NCBI GenBank assembly: GCA_024636215.1
Contig: JAGXHL010000038.1
Location: 1-22,281 of the forward strand
Reading direction: 5' to 3'
DNA: 22,281 nucleotides
DNA from: Deltaproteobacteria bacterium
GTDB lineage: Bacteria; Desulfobacterota; Desulfuromonadia; Desulfuromonadales; BM103
Shown: positions 1 through 6,885 of the stretch, one piece after another
How positions within the stretch are numbered: the stretch's first letter is position 1
How the letters are laid out: each line of letters begins with the position of its first letter
Translations under genes and position numbers: made by a program
Notes under the pieces: model-generated
Seen by the model: only the letters and a program-made list of their open reading frames with translations
Told to the model about the DNA's origin: nothing
Database searches by the model: none

Positions 1-254
1 ACCTCTTCACGTTTGACCTTGAGGTTTTTCAAGGCCTGACCGGTGATGGTTTCCGAGACACCACTTGCATAAACATCGGCGGTATCGATGAAATTGATCC
101 CTGCTTCGAGGGAGCGAGCGATCAGCCGCTCGGAGTCCTGCTGTTGCAAATTACCGATTTTCCCCCAGATTCCTTCTCCGCCACCAAAAGTCATAGTGCC
201 CAAGCAAAGTTCTGAGACAAACAGTCCGGTTTTGCCAAGTCTGTTGTAGCGCAT
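1..254 (-). CDS. Aldo/keto reductase, N-terminal part (runs off window start)
   Basis: This encodes the first 84 or so residues of an aldo/keto reductase, a soluble NADPH-dependent (beta/alpha)8-barrel enzyme that reduces carbonyls. The protein begins MRYNRLGKTGLFVSELCLG, the usual first strand of the family. It contains FIDTADVYASG, which carries the catalytic Asp and Tyr of the AKR active site (D-x-A-x-x-Y). The ATG at 252-254 is preceded on the minus strand by AGGAG at normal spacing, which fixes the start. The C-terminal three quarters, including the Lys/His of the tetrad and the cofactor-binding loops, lie outside the window, so substrate class cannot be judged. It is transcribed divergently from the CurA-like gene, another carbonyl/enone reductase. 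Family assignment is secure; the specific substrate is unknown. Confidence 0.93.
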   Translation of the reverse strand, partial: MRYNRLGKTGLFVSELCLGTMTFGGGEGIWGKIGNLQQQDSERLIARSLEAGINFIDTADVYASGVSETITGQALKNLKVKREE

Positions 255-646
255 AAGATCTCCTGGCGGCCTGTTGGATTATACGGGCCGAAGCGAAAAT
301 TTGGATGTTTTTTATAGGAGGGTCTTTTTAGGACAACCCTGTCTGTCATTATTATAACCTTCCACTCCGGCTGCAACATATTTTTGATAACATATTTTTG
401 AAAACGGTCTCTTTTCTGTAAATCAGGATCAAGAATCTTGCATTTAAGAATCTCGCATTTCGGCCAATCTGGACACCCCAAAACAATACAGGAGCATAAA
501 GAGGACATTTCCCACATTCTGACCCTTGCCCAAGTCGTGCCTTTGATCAAAATCATGCTATAATCGAATCTCTTTTAACACGTCAATAGTGTGTCATTAG
601 CGGTCTGGCTTTAAGCCCTTCATTCCTTTCAGGAAAGGTAAATAAC
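255..646. other. Divergent intergenic region with two short tandem repeats
   Basis: These 392 bp separate the aldo/keto reductase from the CurA-like gene and must hold both promoters. The open minus-strand frame here has no recognisable protein character and overlaps the reductase, so I call no gene. Two adjacent tandem duplications are visible: a 14-bp unit (aacatatttttga plus one base) at 375-402, and a 15-bp unit (aagaatctYgcattt) at 431-460 with a single mismatch. The stretch is AT-rich compared with the flanking genes. Confidence 0.6.
557..571 (+). promoter_or_regulatory. Extended -10 promoter for the curA-like operon
   Basis: TATAAT at 559-564 is a perfect -10 hexamer, preceded by TG one base upstream (TGcTATAAT), the extended -10 form. 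No good -35 is seen at 16-18 bp spacing, which is acceptable for extended -10 promoters. It lies about 80 bp upstream of the ATG at 647, and an AGGAAAGG ribosome site (about 631-638) follows. Call made by eye. Confidence 0.6.
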
Positions 647-1681
647 ATGCCCTCAGGCGAAAGTATCAACCGTAGAATTGTCCTGAAATCGCGCCCCGTC
701 GGCCCCCCTGCTTCAGAGGACTTCCTTCTTGAGGAAACTGCAATGCCTGTCCCAACCGCCGGACAGGTCCTGCTACGTACCCTGTACCTGTCGCTTGATC
801 CGTACATGCGCGGTCGCATGAGCGATGCATCCTCCTACGCCGAGCCGGTAGCGATCAATGCCGTGATGATCGGTGGCACAGTTTCACGCGTAGAAGCGTC
901 CCTTCATCCAGACTATAATTCGGGAGATCTGGTGCTCAGTTTCAATGGCTGGCAGGATTATGCTGTCTCTGACGGCACCGGACTCACCAGGTTGGACCCC
1001 TCTATGCAACAACCCTCTCTGGCCCTAGGAGCTCTCGGTATGCCTGGTTTTACTGCCTACATGGGGTTGCTTGATATCGGCCAACCAAAAGCAGGAGAAA
1101 CGGTTGTCGTCGCGGCTGCCAGTGGGGCCGTCGGCTCGGTGGTCGGCCAGATCGCCAAGCTCAATGGATGCCGTGTGGTCGGGGTTGCCGGTGGGGCCAA
1201 AAAGTGCCGTTCGGTGGTGGAGGAGCTGGGCTTCGATGCCTGCATCGATCATCACGGCGCCGATTTCGACCAACAGCTAGCCACAGCCTGCCCCAACGGG
1301 ATCGACGTCTACTTTGAGAACGTCGGCGGCAAGGTGTTCGATGCCGTCCTCCCCCTGCTGAATCCAGCCGCGCGTATCCCGGTGTGCGGGCTGATTGCTC
1401 ACTACAACGATACCGCACTGCCAAACGGGCCGGATCGTCTGGGTCTGTTGACCCGCACGCTACTGATCAAGCGGATCAAGATGCAGGGGTTCATCATCTT
1501 TGACGATTACGGCCATCGTTACGGCGAGTTTTATAACCAGATGAGCACCTGGATTAACGAGGGCAAAATCATCTTCCGCGAAGATATTGTCGACGGATTG
1601 GAGAACGCACCGCAAGCCTTCATCGGCCTACTCAAAGGGGAAAACTTTGGTAAACTAATTATCCGCGTTGCGAAAGACTAA
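647..1681 (+). CDS. curA: NADPH-dependent double-bond reductase, CurA/PTGR-like MDR
   Basis: A 344-residue zinc-independent medium-chain dehydrogenase/reductase of the leukotriene B4 dehydrogenase/CurA (YncB) group. These are cytosolic NADPH-dependent reductases of the C=C bond of alpha,beta-unsaturated ketones and aldehydes. Family marks in order: LSLDPYMRGRM at residues 48-58, nearly diagnostic for the group; the nucleotide-binding glycine motif AASGAVGS at 157-164; AGGAKK at 181-186, which contacts the NADP phosphate; and YFENVGG near 222-228. Length is normal and no zinc-ligand cysteine cluster is present. The start has a good AGGAAAGG site 8 bp upstream. A DJ-1/PfpI gene follows after 24 bp, so the two are probably co-transcribed as a carbonyl-detoxification pair. 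The symbol rests on family resemblance; activity on curcumin itself is not implied. Confidence 0.9.
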   Translation: MPSGESINRRIVLKSRPVGPPASEDFLLEETAMPVPTAGQVLLRTLYLSLDPYMRGRMSDASSYAEPVAINAVMIGGTVSRVEASLHPDYNSGDLVLSFNGWQDYAVSDGTGLTRLDPSMQQPSLALGALGMPGFTAYMGLLDIGQPKAGETVVVAAASGAVGSVVGQIAKLNGCRVVGVAGGAKKCRSVVEELGFDACIDHHGADFDQQLATACPNGIDVYFENVGGKVFDAVLPLLNPAARIPVCGLIAHYNDTALPNGPDRLGLLTRTLLIKRIKMQGFIIFDDYGHRYGEFYNQMSTWINEGKIIFREDIVDGLENAPQAFIGLLKGENFGKLIIRVAKD

Positions 1682-1705
1682 TTCACACCCGTCTCAGGAG
1701 CTCAC

Positions 1706-2383
1706 ATGAAAATATTGATGGTACTGACCTCACACGACAAACTTGGCAACACCGGCGAAAAAACCGGTTTCTGGTTGGAGGAATTTGCAGCCCCCTACTA
1801 TGTGTTCAAAGACGCCGGAGCAGAGATTACGCTTGCGTCACCACTCGGCGGCCAACCTCCGCTCGACCCCAAGAGTGACGCCCCGGATTCCCAGACCGAA
1901 GCGACCCGTCGCTTCAAGGCCGACAGTGCCGCACAAAAGGTTTTGTCCAGCACGCTTAAGCTGGCAGACGTTTCTGTCGCTGATTTTGACGCCGTATTTT
2001 ATCCTGGCGGACACGGCCCCCTTTGGGACCTTGCCGAAGACCCTTCCTCCATTGCCCTGGTCGAAGCGATGCTTGCAGCAGGAAAGCCGGTTGCCGCCGT
2101 ATGTCACGCCCCTGGTGTGCTGCGGCACCCCAAGAGTTCAGACGGAACGTCTGTGGTTCAGGGGAAAACCGTCACCGGCTTCACCAACAGCGAGGAAGAG
2201 GCCGCCGGACTCACCGAGGTCGTTCCCTTTCTGGTCGAAGACATGCTTAAGCAGAACGGCGGTCAATATTCAAAAAAGGGAGACTGGGAGCCCCATGTTG
2301 TGTCTGATGGCCTGTTGATTACAGGTCAGAATCCCGCATCATCTGAACCGGCCGCCAAGCTTCTGCTGGAAAAGTTGTCCTGA
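1706..2383 (+). CDS. DJ-1/PfpI family protein (Hsp31-like, glyoxalase III type)
   Basis: A 225-residue class I glutamine-amidotransferase-fold protein of the DJ-1/PfpI superfamily, closest in layout to the Hsp31-like group associated with glutathione-independent methylglyoxal detoxification and protein/aldehyde repair. The nucleophile elbow is VAAVCHAPGVL, with Cys133 followed by His134. The partner acidic residue lies in GFWLEEF (Glu25/26), and the oxyanion region is FYPGGHGPLWDL (98-109). The segment after the elbow, VQGKTVTGFTNSEEEA, is also typical of this group. AGGAG sits 7 bp before the ATG, and the gene is 24 bp downstream of the CurA-like reductase. Catalytic residues are intact. Whether it acts as a glyoxalase, deglycase or chaperone cannot be told from sequence alone. 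Confidence 0.9.
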   Translation: MKILMVLTSHDKLGNTGEKTGFWLEEFAAPYYVFKDAGAEITLASPLGGQPPLDPKSDAPDSQTEATRRFKADSAAQKVLSSTLKLADVSVADFDAVFYPGGHGPLWDLAEDPSSIALVEAMLAAGKPVAAVCHAPGVLRHPKSSDGTSVVQGKTVTGFTNSEEEAAGLTEVVPFLVEDMLKQNGGQYSKKGDWEPHVVSDGLLITGQNPASSEPAAKLLLEKLS

Positions 2384-2425
2384 TCCAACGACCTGATAAT
2401 GAATTTCGAGTATTTTAGAGGACTT

Positions 2426-3535
2426 ATGCTCTTTCGTTTGTTAGCCATAATAATGCTGACAACTGGTCTGCTTTTTGGCGTGTCCACGCTTGCCTCAAGC
2501 GAAGAAGGGTCAATCCCGCCTTTGTCGAAAAGCCTTCTCCTGGAACAGCCACTGACCTTTTGCGGGGAGGTTGTCCCATTGGAAGATTCCGAAGTTCGAG
2601 AGCGTATGGAAAAGGAACTGCTGCTGTCTCTCTGGGACCGGGATCAGGCCATCTTATGGCTGAAACGATCCACACGCTATTTCCCTGTTATTGAAGCTGT
2701 GCTATCCCAGGCTGGACTGCCCGATGACCTGAAATACGTCGCACTCGCCGAGAGCGCTTTGCGGCCCCATGCCGGTTCGCCCAAGGGAGCGATGGGTTAT
2801 TGGCAATTTATGCCAGAGACGGGTCGTCTATACGGCTTGACCGTTAATGAGTCAATCGATCAGCGAAGAAACCTGTCCGCATCGACCCAAGCGGCAGCAG
2901 CATATTTCTCCAGGCTTTACGAAGAATTGGGCTCCTGGGGTCTGGCCGCGGCGGCATATAATATGGGAGAGAAAGGCCTGCGGGCAGAAATCCTGGTCCA
3001 GAACGTCAGCAACTTCTACCGTCTCTACTTGCCGTTGGAAACCCAGCGGTACCTGTTCCGGGTTCTTTCGGCAAAATTAATTCTGGAGAATCCGGAACGT
3101 TATGGCTTCCGCTTGCAGGAGAAGGATTATTATCCTCCCATAAGATTTAACACTGTCGAATTGACCTGTTATGAGGAGACCAGCCTGACGGTGGTGGCAC
3201 AGGCGGCACAGACCGATTTCAAGCGGATCAAGGATTTGAACCCTGAGTTGCGTGGCCACTATCTGGCGGCCGGAACCTACGCACTGGCAGTCCCCGAAAA
3301 CACGCCACCTGGGTTTCAAAAACGTTTTGACACGATTCATCAGGAATGGAGTCAACAGAGGCAGGAGCGGATCTACATTGTTCAACCCGGCGATAACCTC
3401 TCGATCATTGCTGAACGTTTTCGCGTACCCTTGGCCGCAATCCTGATATGGAATCGTATCAACCTCAATAGCCCGATTCACCCCGGTGATCGTCTGATTA
3501 TCCACCCAGTTGAAAGTCGCACCGACAACCCCTGA
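2426..3535 (+). CDS. Secreted lytic transglycosylase with SLT and LysM domains (MltD-like)
   Basis: A periplasmic murein lytic transglycosylase of 369 residues. I chose the ATG at 2426 because an AGAGGA site precedes it and it directly opens a clean signal peptide (MLFRLLAIIMLTTGLLFG). An in-frame ATG at 2399 gives 378 residues but has no ribosome site. The SLT domain spans roughly residues 80-200. It contains the catalytic Glu in KYVALAESAL (Glu109), then GAMGYWQFMPETGRLYGL and AAAAYNMGEKGL, the standard family blocks. A weak LysM-like segment (about 230-285) is followed by a clear C-terminal LysM (YIVQPGDNLSIIAERF to GDRLIIHP) that binds peptidoglycan. It starts about 40 bp after the DJ-1 gene and may be read through from it. 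No terminator separates it from the next operon. Confidence 0.92.
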   Translation: MLFRLLAIIMLTTGLLFGVSTLASSEEGSIPPLSKSLLLEQPLTFCGEVVPLEDSEVRERMEKELLLSLWDRDQAILWLKRSTRYFPVIEAVLSQAGLPDDLKYVALAESALRPHAGSPKGAMGYWQFMPETGRLYGLTVNESIDQRRNLSASTQAAAAYFSRLYEELGSWGLAAAAYNMGEKGLRAEILVQNVSNFYRLYLPLETQRYLFRVLSAKLILENPERYGFRLQEKDYYPPIRFNTVELTCYEETSLTVVAQAAQTDFKRIKDLNPELRGHYLAAGTYALAVPENTPPGFQKRFDTIHQEWSQQRQERIYIVQPGDNLSIIAERFRVPLAAILIWNRINLNSPIHPGDRLIIHPVESRTDNP

Positions 3536-3590
3536 GTTCAGTTCTTTCTTCTATCAAACACGACCTCTGAGACAGGACAGGAGAAAGTAA

Positions 3591-3644
3591 ATGTCAAAAG
3601 AAACAAAGGCGATTGTCTCTTACAGCAAGCGACACTCTGCATGA
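3591..3644 (+). CDS. 17-codon leader ORF coupled to the RibD-like gene
   Basis: A short open frame with a better ribosome site (AGGAGA, 6-7 bp before ATG) than the following gene. It encodes MSKETKAIVSYSKRHSA and its TGA overlaps the ATG of the RibD-like gene as ATGA (3641-3644). The RibD-like start has no Shine-Dalgarno of its own, so its translation probably depends on ribosomes finishing this leader. The peptide is lysine/serine-rich without a run of one regulatory amino acid, so classical attenuation is not obvious. It could also be the remnant of a deleted first gene of the operon. Coding status is inferred from the ribosome site and the overlap only. Confidence 0.5.
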   Translation: MSKETKAIVSYSKRHSA

Positions 3645-4351
3645 ACCTCAACCAACAAATTGAAGACTGGCTAATAACCCGCAAAGAGTCATTTCAAACT
3701 GGTAGCCGCCCGTTTGTTACCCTCACCTATGCCCAGAGCTGGGACGGCAGCATCACCACAAGACGTGGGCAGACAGTGGCGCTGAGTGGTGCTGATTCCA
3801 AATGTCTGACCCATCAACTCAGAAGCCTCCATGATGGTCTCCTGGTCGGGATAGAGACCGTATTGTCCGATGACCCGCAACTCACGGTAAGAGAATGGCA
3901 GGGAAAAAACCCGCAGCCTATCGTTCTGGATACTCTGATCAGGATGCCAAAATCTGCACGTCTCTGTCGGCACCCGGACAAGCAATGCTGGATACTGACA
4001 ACCAGTAGCCATTCAGATGCTGAGTTTTCCGGAGCCGAAATCATCTCCCTGATCGATACAGGCACAGAATCTGTCCCTTTGGACGCCGCCCTGCAACTGC
4101 TTTTAGAGCGAGGTATAAAGAGTCTGATGGTAGAAGGTGGCGCCACGGTCATCTCGGCATTCTTGAGGGCTCGCCTAGTGGACGCGGTGGTCATGACTGT
4201 TGCACCCGTCCTTCTGGGCGGATACAAGGCGGTCAATGACCTTGTCACCACCACTCCGGACGAACAGCTCCATATCGATCCCCTGTTTACAGAACGCCTC
4301 GGCAATGATCTCATCGTCTGGGGTGACATGCAATACGGGACACGGTCATGA
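3641..4351 (+). CDS. Stand-alone RibD C-terminal (DHFR-fold) reductase
   Basis: A 236-residue protein made almost entirely of the RibD C-terminal domain, the NADPH-dependent DHFR-fold reductase that in riboflavin synthesis reduces the ribose of the aminopyrimidine phosphate to ribityl. Family blocks: VTLTYAQSWDGSIT (26-39), SLHDGLLVGIETVLSDDPQLTVR (62-84, quoted here to show its agreement with RibD), LMVEGGATVISAFL (162-175) and LVDAVVMTVAPVLLGG (179-194). The zinc deaminase domain that precedes it in bifunctional RibD is absent. Its companions are an MDR dehydrogenase, a PTPS-like enzyme, a glycosyltransferase and a methyltransferase, not rib genes. It is therefore likelier to act on a related pyrimidine or pteridine in a dedicated pathway than in riboflavin supply. 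The next gene overlaps it by ATGA. The family is certain; the substrate is inference. Confidence 0.9.
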   Translation: MNLNQQIEDWLITRKESFQTGSRPFVTLTYAQSWDGSITTRRGQTVALSGADSKCLTHQLRSLHDGLLVGIETVLSDDPQLTVREWQGKNPQPIVLDTLIRMPKSARLCRHPDKQCWILTTSSHSDAEFSGAEIISLIDTGTESVPLDAALQLLLERGIKSLMVEGGATVISAFLRARLVDAVVMTVAPVLLGGYKAVNDLVTTTPDEQLHIDPLFTERLGNDLIVWGDMQYGTRS

Positions 4352-5382
4352 GAAAGTGTCAACAACTCTGGTTTACCGCACCATACTCTGTGGAATACCG
4401 GGAGCAGGAACTTGGTGAGCCGGGCCCTGATGAAATCCTGGTACGCACCCTTTGCTCCGCGATCAGCGCCGGGACAGAAATGCTGGTCTACCGGGGACAG
4501 CTGCCACAGGATCAGGCCCTCGACGCAAACATGGAAAGCCTGGCAAACCAGTCCACCGCCTATCCCTTACAGTACGGCTATGCCACTGTCGGACGGGTTG
4601 AGGCCGCGGGGTATAAGGTCGATCAAGGGCTGATTGGCAGTCATGTCTTCGCCCTGCAACCCCATGCGACGCATTACATTTGCAAAGCCGGGGCGGTCGT
4701 TAAACTACCCGGGACAATCGACCCTGAGGCTGCGGTATTTCTTGCCAACATGGAAACAGCGGTCAACCTGGTACTGGATGCAAAACCGGCACTGGGTGAT
4801 CATGTTGTGATCCTGGGGCAGGGCGTGTTGGGGTTGCTGGTCTCAGCGATCCTCGCGCGTTTTCCACTCTCGGCCCGCTACGTCCTTGAGCCTTTCCAGC
4901 TGCGGCGTGATGCGGCTGTACAACTGGGAATTGAGAATACCATCGACCCGGATAGTGAAAAAGAGATGGGAACCATGACGTCGGCACTGCGCGAGATTCC
5001 CGGACAGGGGGCCGACCTGGTTCTTGAACTGAGCGGCGCGCCCGATGCCCTGAATCTGGCTCTGAACCTGTGTGCTTACACGGGTCGTATTGTGGTCGGC
5101 AGCTGGTATGGGAGCAAACCGGTGACCCTGGATCTGGGGGGCCGCTTTCACCGCGAACGGATCGAAATCATCAGCAGTCAGGTCAGTTCCATCAGTCCTG
5201 AACTCACAGGACGCTGGAACCGCGAGCGTCGTTTTGTCACGGCCCTGGAATTGATCGGGTCGGTCAAACCGGAACAGTTGATAACCCACAAGGTCGCATA
5301 TGCTTCTGCCCATAAGGCATACAAGCTCCTTGACGAATCCCCTGATAAGGTCCTGCAGGTGATTCTGACCTACGCCCACTGA
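4348..5382 (+). CDS. MDR family dehydrogenase (BchC-like, zinc ligands doubtful)
   Basis: A 344-residue medium-chain dehydrogenase/reductase. The N-terminal GroES-like domain includes TLCSAISAGTEML (34-46), the arrangement seen in BchC-like and bi-domain oxidoreductases. The Rossmann domain begins at GDHVVILGQGVLGLL (150-164), the NAD(P) glycine motif. Cys36 occupies the position of the first catalytic zinc ligand. The GHE motif that gives the second ligand is GYATVGRV (77-84) here, and the four-cysteine structural zinc lobe is missing, so zinc dependence is doubtful. His106 and His109 (QPHATHY) might contribute. It starts inside the stop of the RibD-like gene (ATGA), which implies coupled translation and a shared pathway. 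A role as an alcohol or side-chain dehydrogenase on a pteridine-like substrate is inference from the neighbours. Confidence 0.88.
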   Translation: MRKCQQLWFTAPYSVEYREQELGEPGPDEILVRTLCSAISAGTEMLVYRGQLPQDQALDANMESLANQSTAYPLQYGYATVGRVEAAGYKVDQGLIGSHVFALQPHATHYICKAGAVVKLPGTIDPEAAVFLANMETAVNLVLDAKPALGDHVVILGQGVLGLLVSAILARFPLSARYVLEPFQLRRDAAVQLGIENTIDPDSEKEMGTMTSALREIPGQGADLVLELSGAPDALNLALNLCAYTGRIVVGSWYGSKPVTLDLGGRFHRERIEIISSQVSSISPELTGRWNRERRFVTALELIGSVKPEQLITHKVAYASAHKAYKLLDESPDKVLQVILTYAH

Positions 5383-5406
5383 CAACCTTCATTGCGGAGG
5401 CTTTGA

Positions 5407-5784
5407 ATGTACAGGATTGCTGTCAAACGAGATTTTATTGCCAGTCACTTTCTTATCGGTGGTGACTGGGGCCGCGAAAACCAGCCACATGCCCACCATT
5501 ACCAGCTTGAAGTGAGCATAGCGCACGCTGAGCTCGACCAACATGGTTACCTGGTGGATATTGTCGATATCGAATCGGTTCTGACCCTGACGGTTGAATA
5601 TTTTCAGGACTGCGTGCTGAATGACCTGCCTGAATTTGGCGGGCTCAACCCGAGTCTGGAACACTTTTGCCGGATTATCTGGCAGATATTGCTGCAAGGG
5701 ATCAAGCCGCCCGGCGCAGGAACCCTGTGCGTCAAACTCTGGGAAAATGATAACTGCTGGGCATCTTACCAGCAGCAATATTAA
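5407..5784 (+). CDS. 6-pyruvoyl-tetrahydropterin synthase/QueD-like enzyme, altered active site
   Basis: A 125-residue T-fold protein of the PTPS/QueD family, whose members act on dihydroneopterin triphosphate. The zinc ligands are present: His14 (DFIASHFL), and His28 and His30 in PHAHHY. NPSLE (81-85) and the pterin-anchoring Glu113 in VKLWENDNCWASY are also conserved. The catalytic set is not standard. The position four before the His-x-His pair, Cys27 in E. coli QueD, is Glu24 here, and the Asp-His pair (Asp70-His71 in QueD) reads Asp68-Cys69. A Cys-to-Glu swap is known in some PTPS paralogues with dihydroneopterin-aldolase-like chemistry. CGGAGG lies 6 bp before the ATG, a strong ribosome site, and the gene sits 24 bp after the MDR gene. 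It is unlikely to be ordinary queuosine QueD; the reaction is unknown. Confidence 0.88.
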   Translation: MYRIAVKRDFIASHFLIGGDWGRENQPHAHHYQLEVSIAHAELDQHGYLVDIVDIESVLTLTVEYFQDCVLNDLPEFGGLNPSLEHFCRIIWQILLQGIKPPGAGTLCVKLWENDNCWASYQQQY

Positions 5785-5793
5785 GCGGCGCGG

Positions 5794-6885
5794 ATGCATG
5801 TCGGCCTGCTGATATACGGTGATATCAACAGCCAGAGTGGCGGGTACCTGTATGACCGTCAGCTGGTGTCCTACCTGCAACGCCAGCGTGACCGGGTCGA
5901 CATTTTCAGCATGACCCAGGGGAGTTATGCCGGTGACCTGATCTCCAGGGGCATCCCTGAGGAGATCAGCTGCGATCAGCTGGATATCCTCATCCAGGAC
6001 GAACTCGTTTACCCTCGCGTCTTTGGCATCAATGCCGCGCTGAAATCCCGCTTGAACTGTCCCATTGTCTCCCTCGTTCACCTGCTGGACAGCAGCAGGC
6101 CGCAACTCTGGCTGCGGCGTTTGCTGGCCCGGTGGGCAGAACACTGCTACCTCAACAGCGTTGACGGTCTGGTTCTCAACAGCCTCAATACCCGGCAGAA
6201 GGTTGCTGAACTGCTCGCTGGGGGTATCCCGCCACATATCATTGCCGTCCCCGCAGCCGATCATCTGGTGCCGCCAGTCCCTGAACGGGTGGCAGATATT
6301 CCAGCCAACAAGAGTCCGGGGCTGAATATTCTTTATGCCGGGAATGTCATCTCCCAGAAGGGGCTGCAAGTTCTTTTAAAGGCTCTTGAAAGGATGGATC
6401 GAGATTGTTTCAGGCTGACCATCGCAGGTCGCCTCGACATGGAACCCGCTTATGTGAAACAGATCAGGCGACAAATAACCCGCAGTCATTTTGGACAGTC
6501 GATTCAGTTTACCGGGGCATTAAATGGCCCCGAATTGACAGCCTGCTACCTGAAGAACGATATCCTCGTCCTCCCCTCGGTGAATGAAGCCTACGGTATC
6601 GTCTATATCGAGGCACAAGGATTCGGGCTTCCCGTTATCGGGACTCTTGCCGGCGGTGCCGCCGAGATTATCAGGCATGGATGGAATGGCTACCTGATTG
6701 AACCCGGAGACAGCAAAGCCCTTTGCGAGTTGTTGATCTTGCTGAATAATGATCGAGACCTGCTGAAACGCATGGGCAGCAATGCCCGGAGCTATTACCG
6801 ACAACACCCGACCTGGGATGACAGCTGCGGCAAAATTCGCGATTTTCTGATCAAGACCATTCAGATGCGAGACCGGCAATCATGA
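5794..6885 (+). CDS. GT4-family glycosyltransferase
   Basis: A 363-residue retaining GT-B glycosyltransferase of family GT4, which transfers a sugar from a nucleotide donor. The N-terminal domain begins MHVGLLIYGDINSQSGGYLYD with the acceptor-side glycine loop. The donor domain has ILYAGNVISQKGLQVLLKAL (179-198) and carries the E-x7-E signature in EAYGIVYIEAQGFGLPVI (Glu265 and Glu273). No membrane helices are seen, so it is probably cytosolic. The start is 9 bp after the PTPS-like gene with only a weak GGCGCGG upstream, and the methyltransferase start overlaps its stop (ATGATAG). The acceptor is unknown. Next to a PTPS-like enzyme and a RibD-type reductase, a glycosylated pteridine or ribityl/pyrimidine compound is the natural guess, comparable in principle to cyanobacterial pterin glycosides. 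Confidence 0.9.
   Translation: MHVGLLIYGDINSQSGGYLYDRQLVSYLQRQRDRVDIFSMTQGSYAGDLISRGIPEEISCDQLDILIQDELVYPRVFGINAALKSRLNCPIVSLVHLLDSSRPQLWLRRLLARWAEHCYLNSVDGLVLNSLNTRQKVAELLAGGIPPHIIAVPAADHLVPPVPERVADIPANKSPGLNILYAGNVISQKGLQVLLKALERMDRDCFRLTIAGRLDMEPAYVKQIRRQITRSHFGQSIQFTGALNGPELTACYLKNDILVLPSVNEAYGIVYIEAQGFGLPVIGTLAGGAAEIIRHGWNGYLIEPGDSKALCELLILLNNDRDLLKRMGSNARSYYRQHPTWDDSCGKIRDFLIKTIQMRDRQS

Noticed and set aside
191..556. 121-aa minus-strand ORF between the aldo/keto reductase and curA
   Set aside because: It overlaps the start of the aldo/keto reductase in another frame, shows no domain and includes the tandem repeats; treated as chance.
5389..6369. 326-aa minus-strand ORF opposite the PTPS-like and glycosyltransferase genes
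   Set aside because: It is fully antisense to two clear enzymes with catalytic motifs; its sequence is shadow-like.
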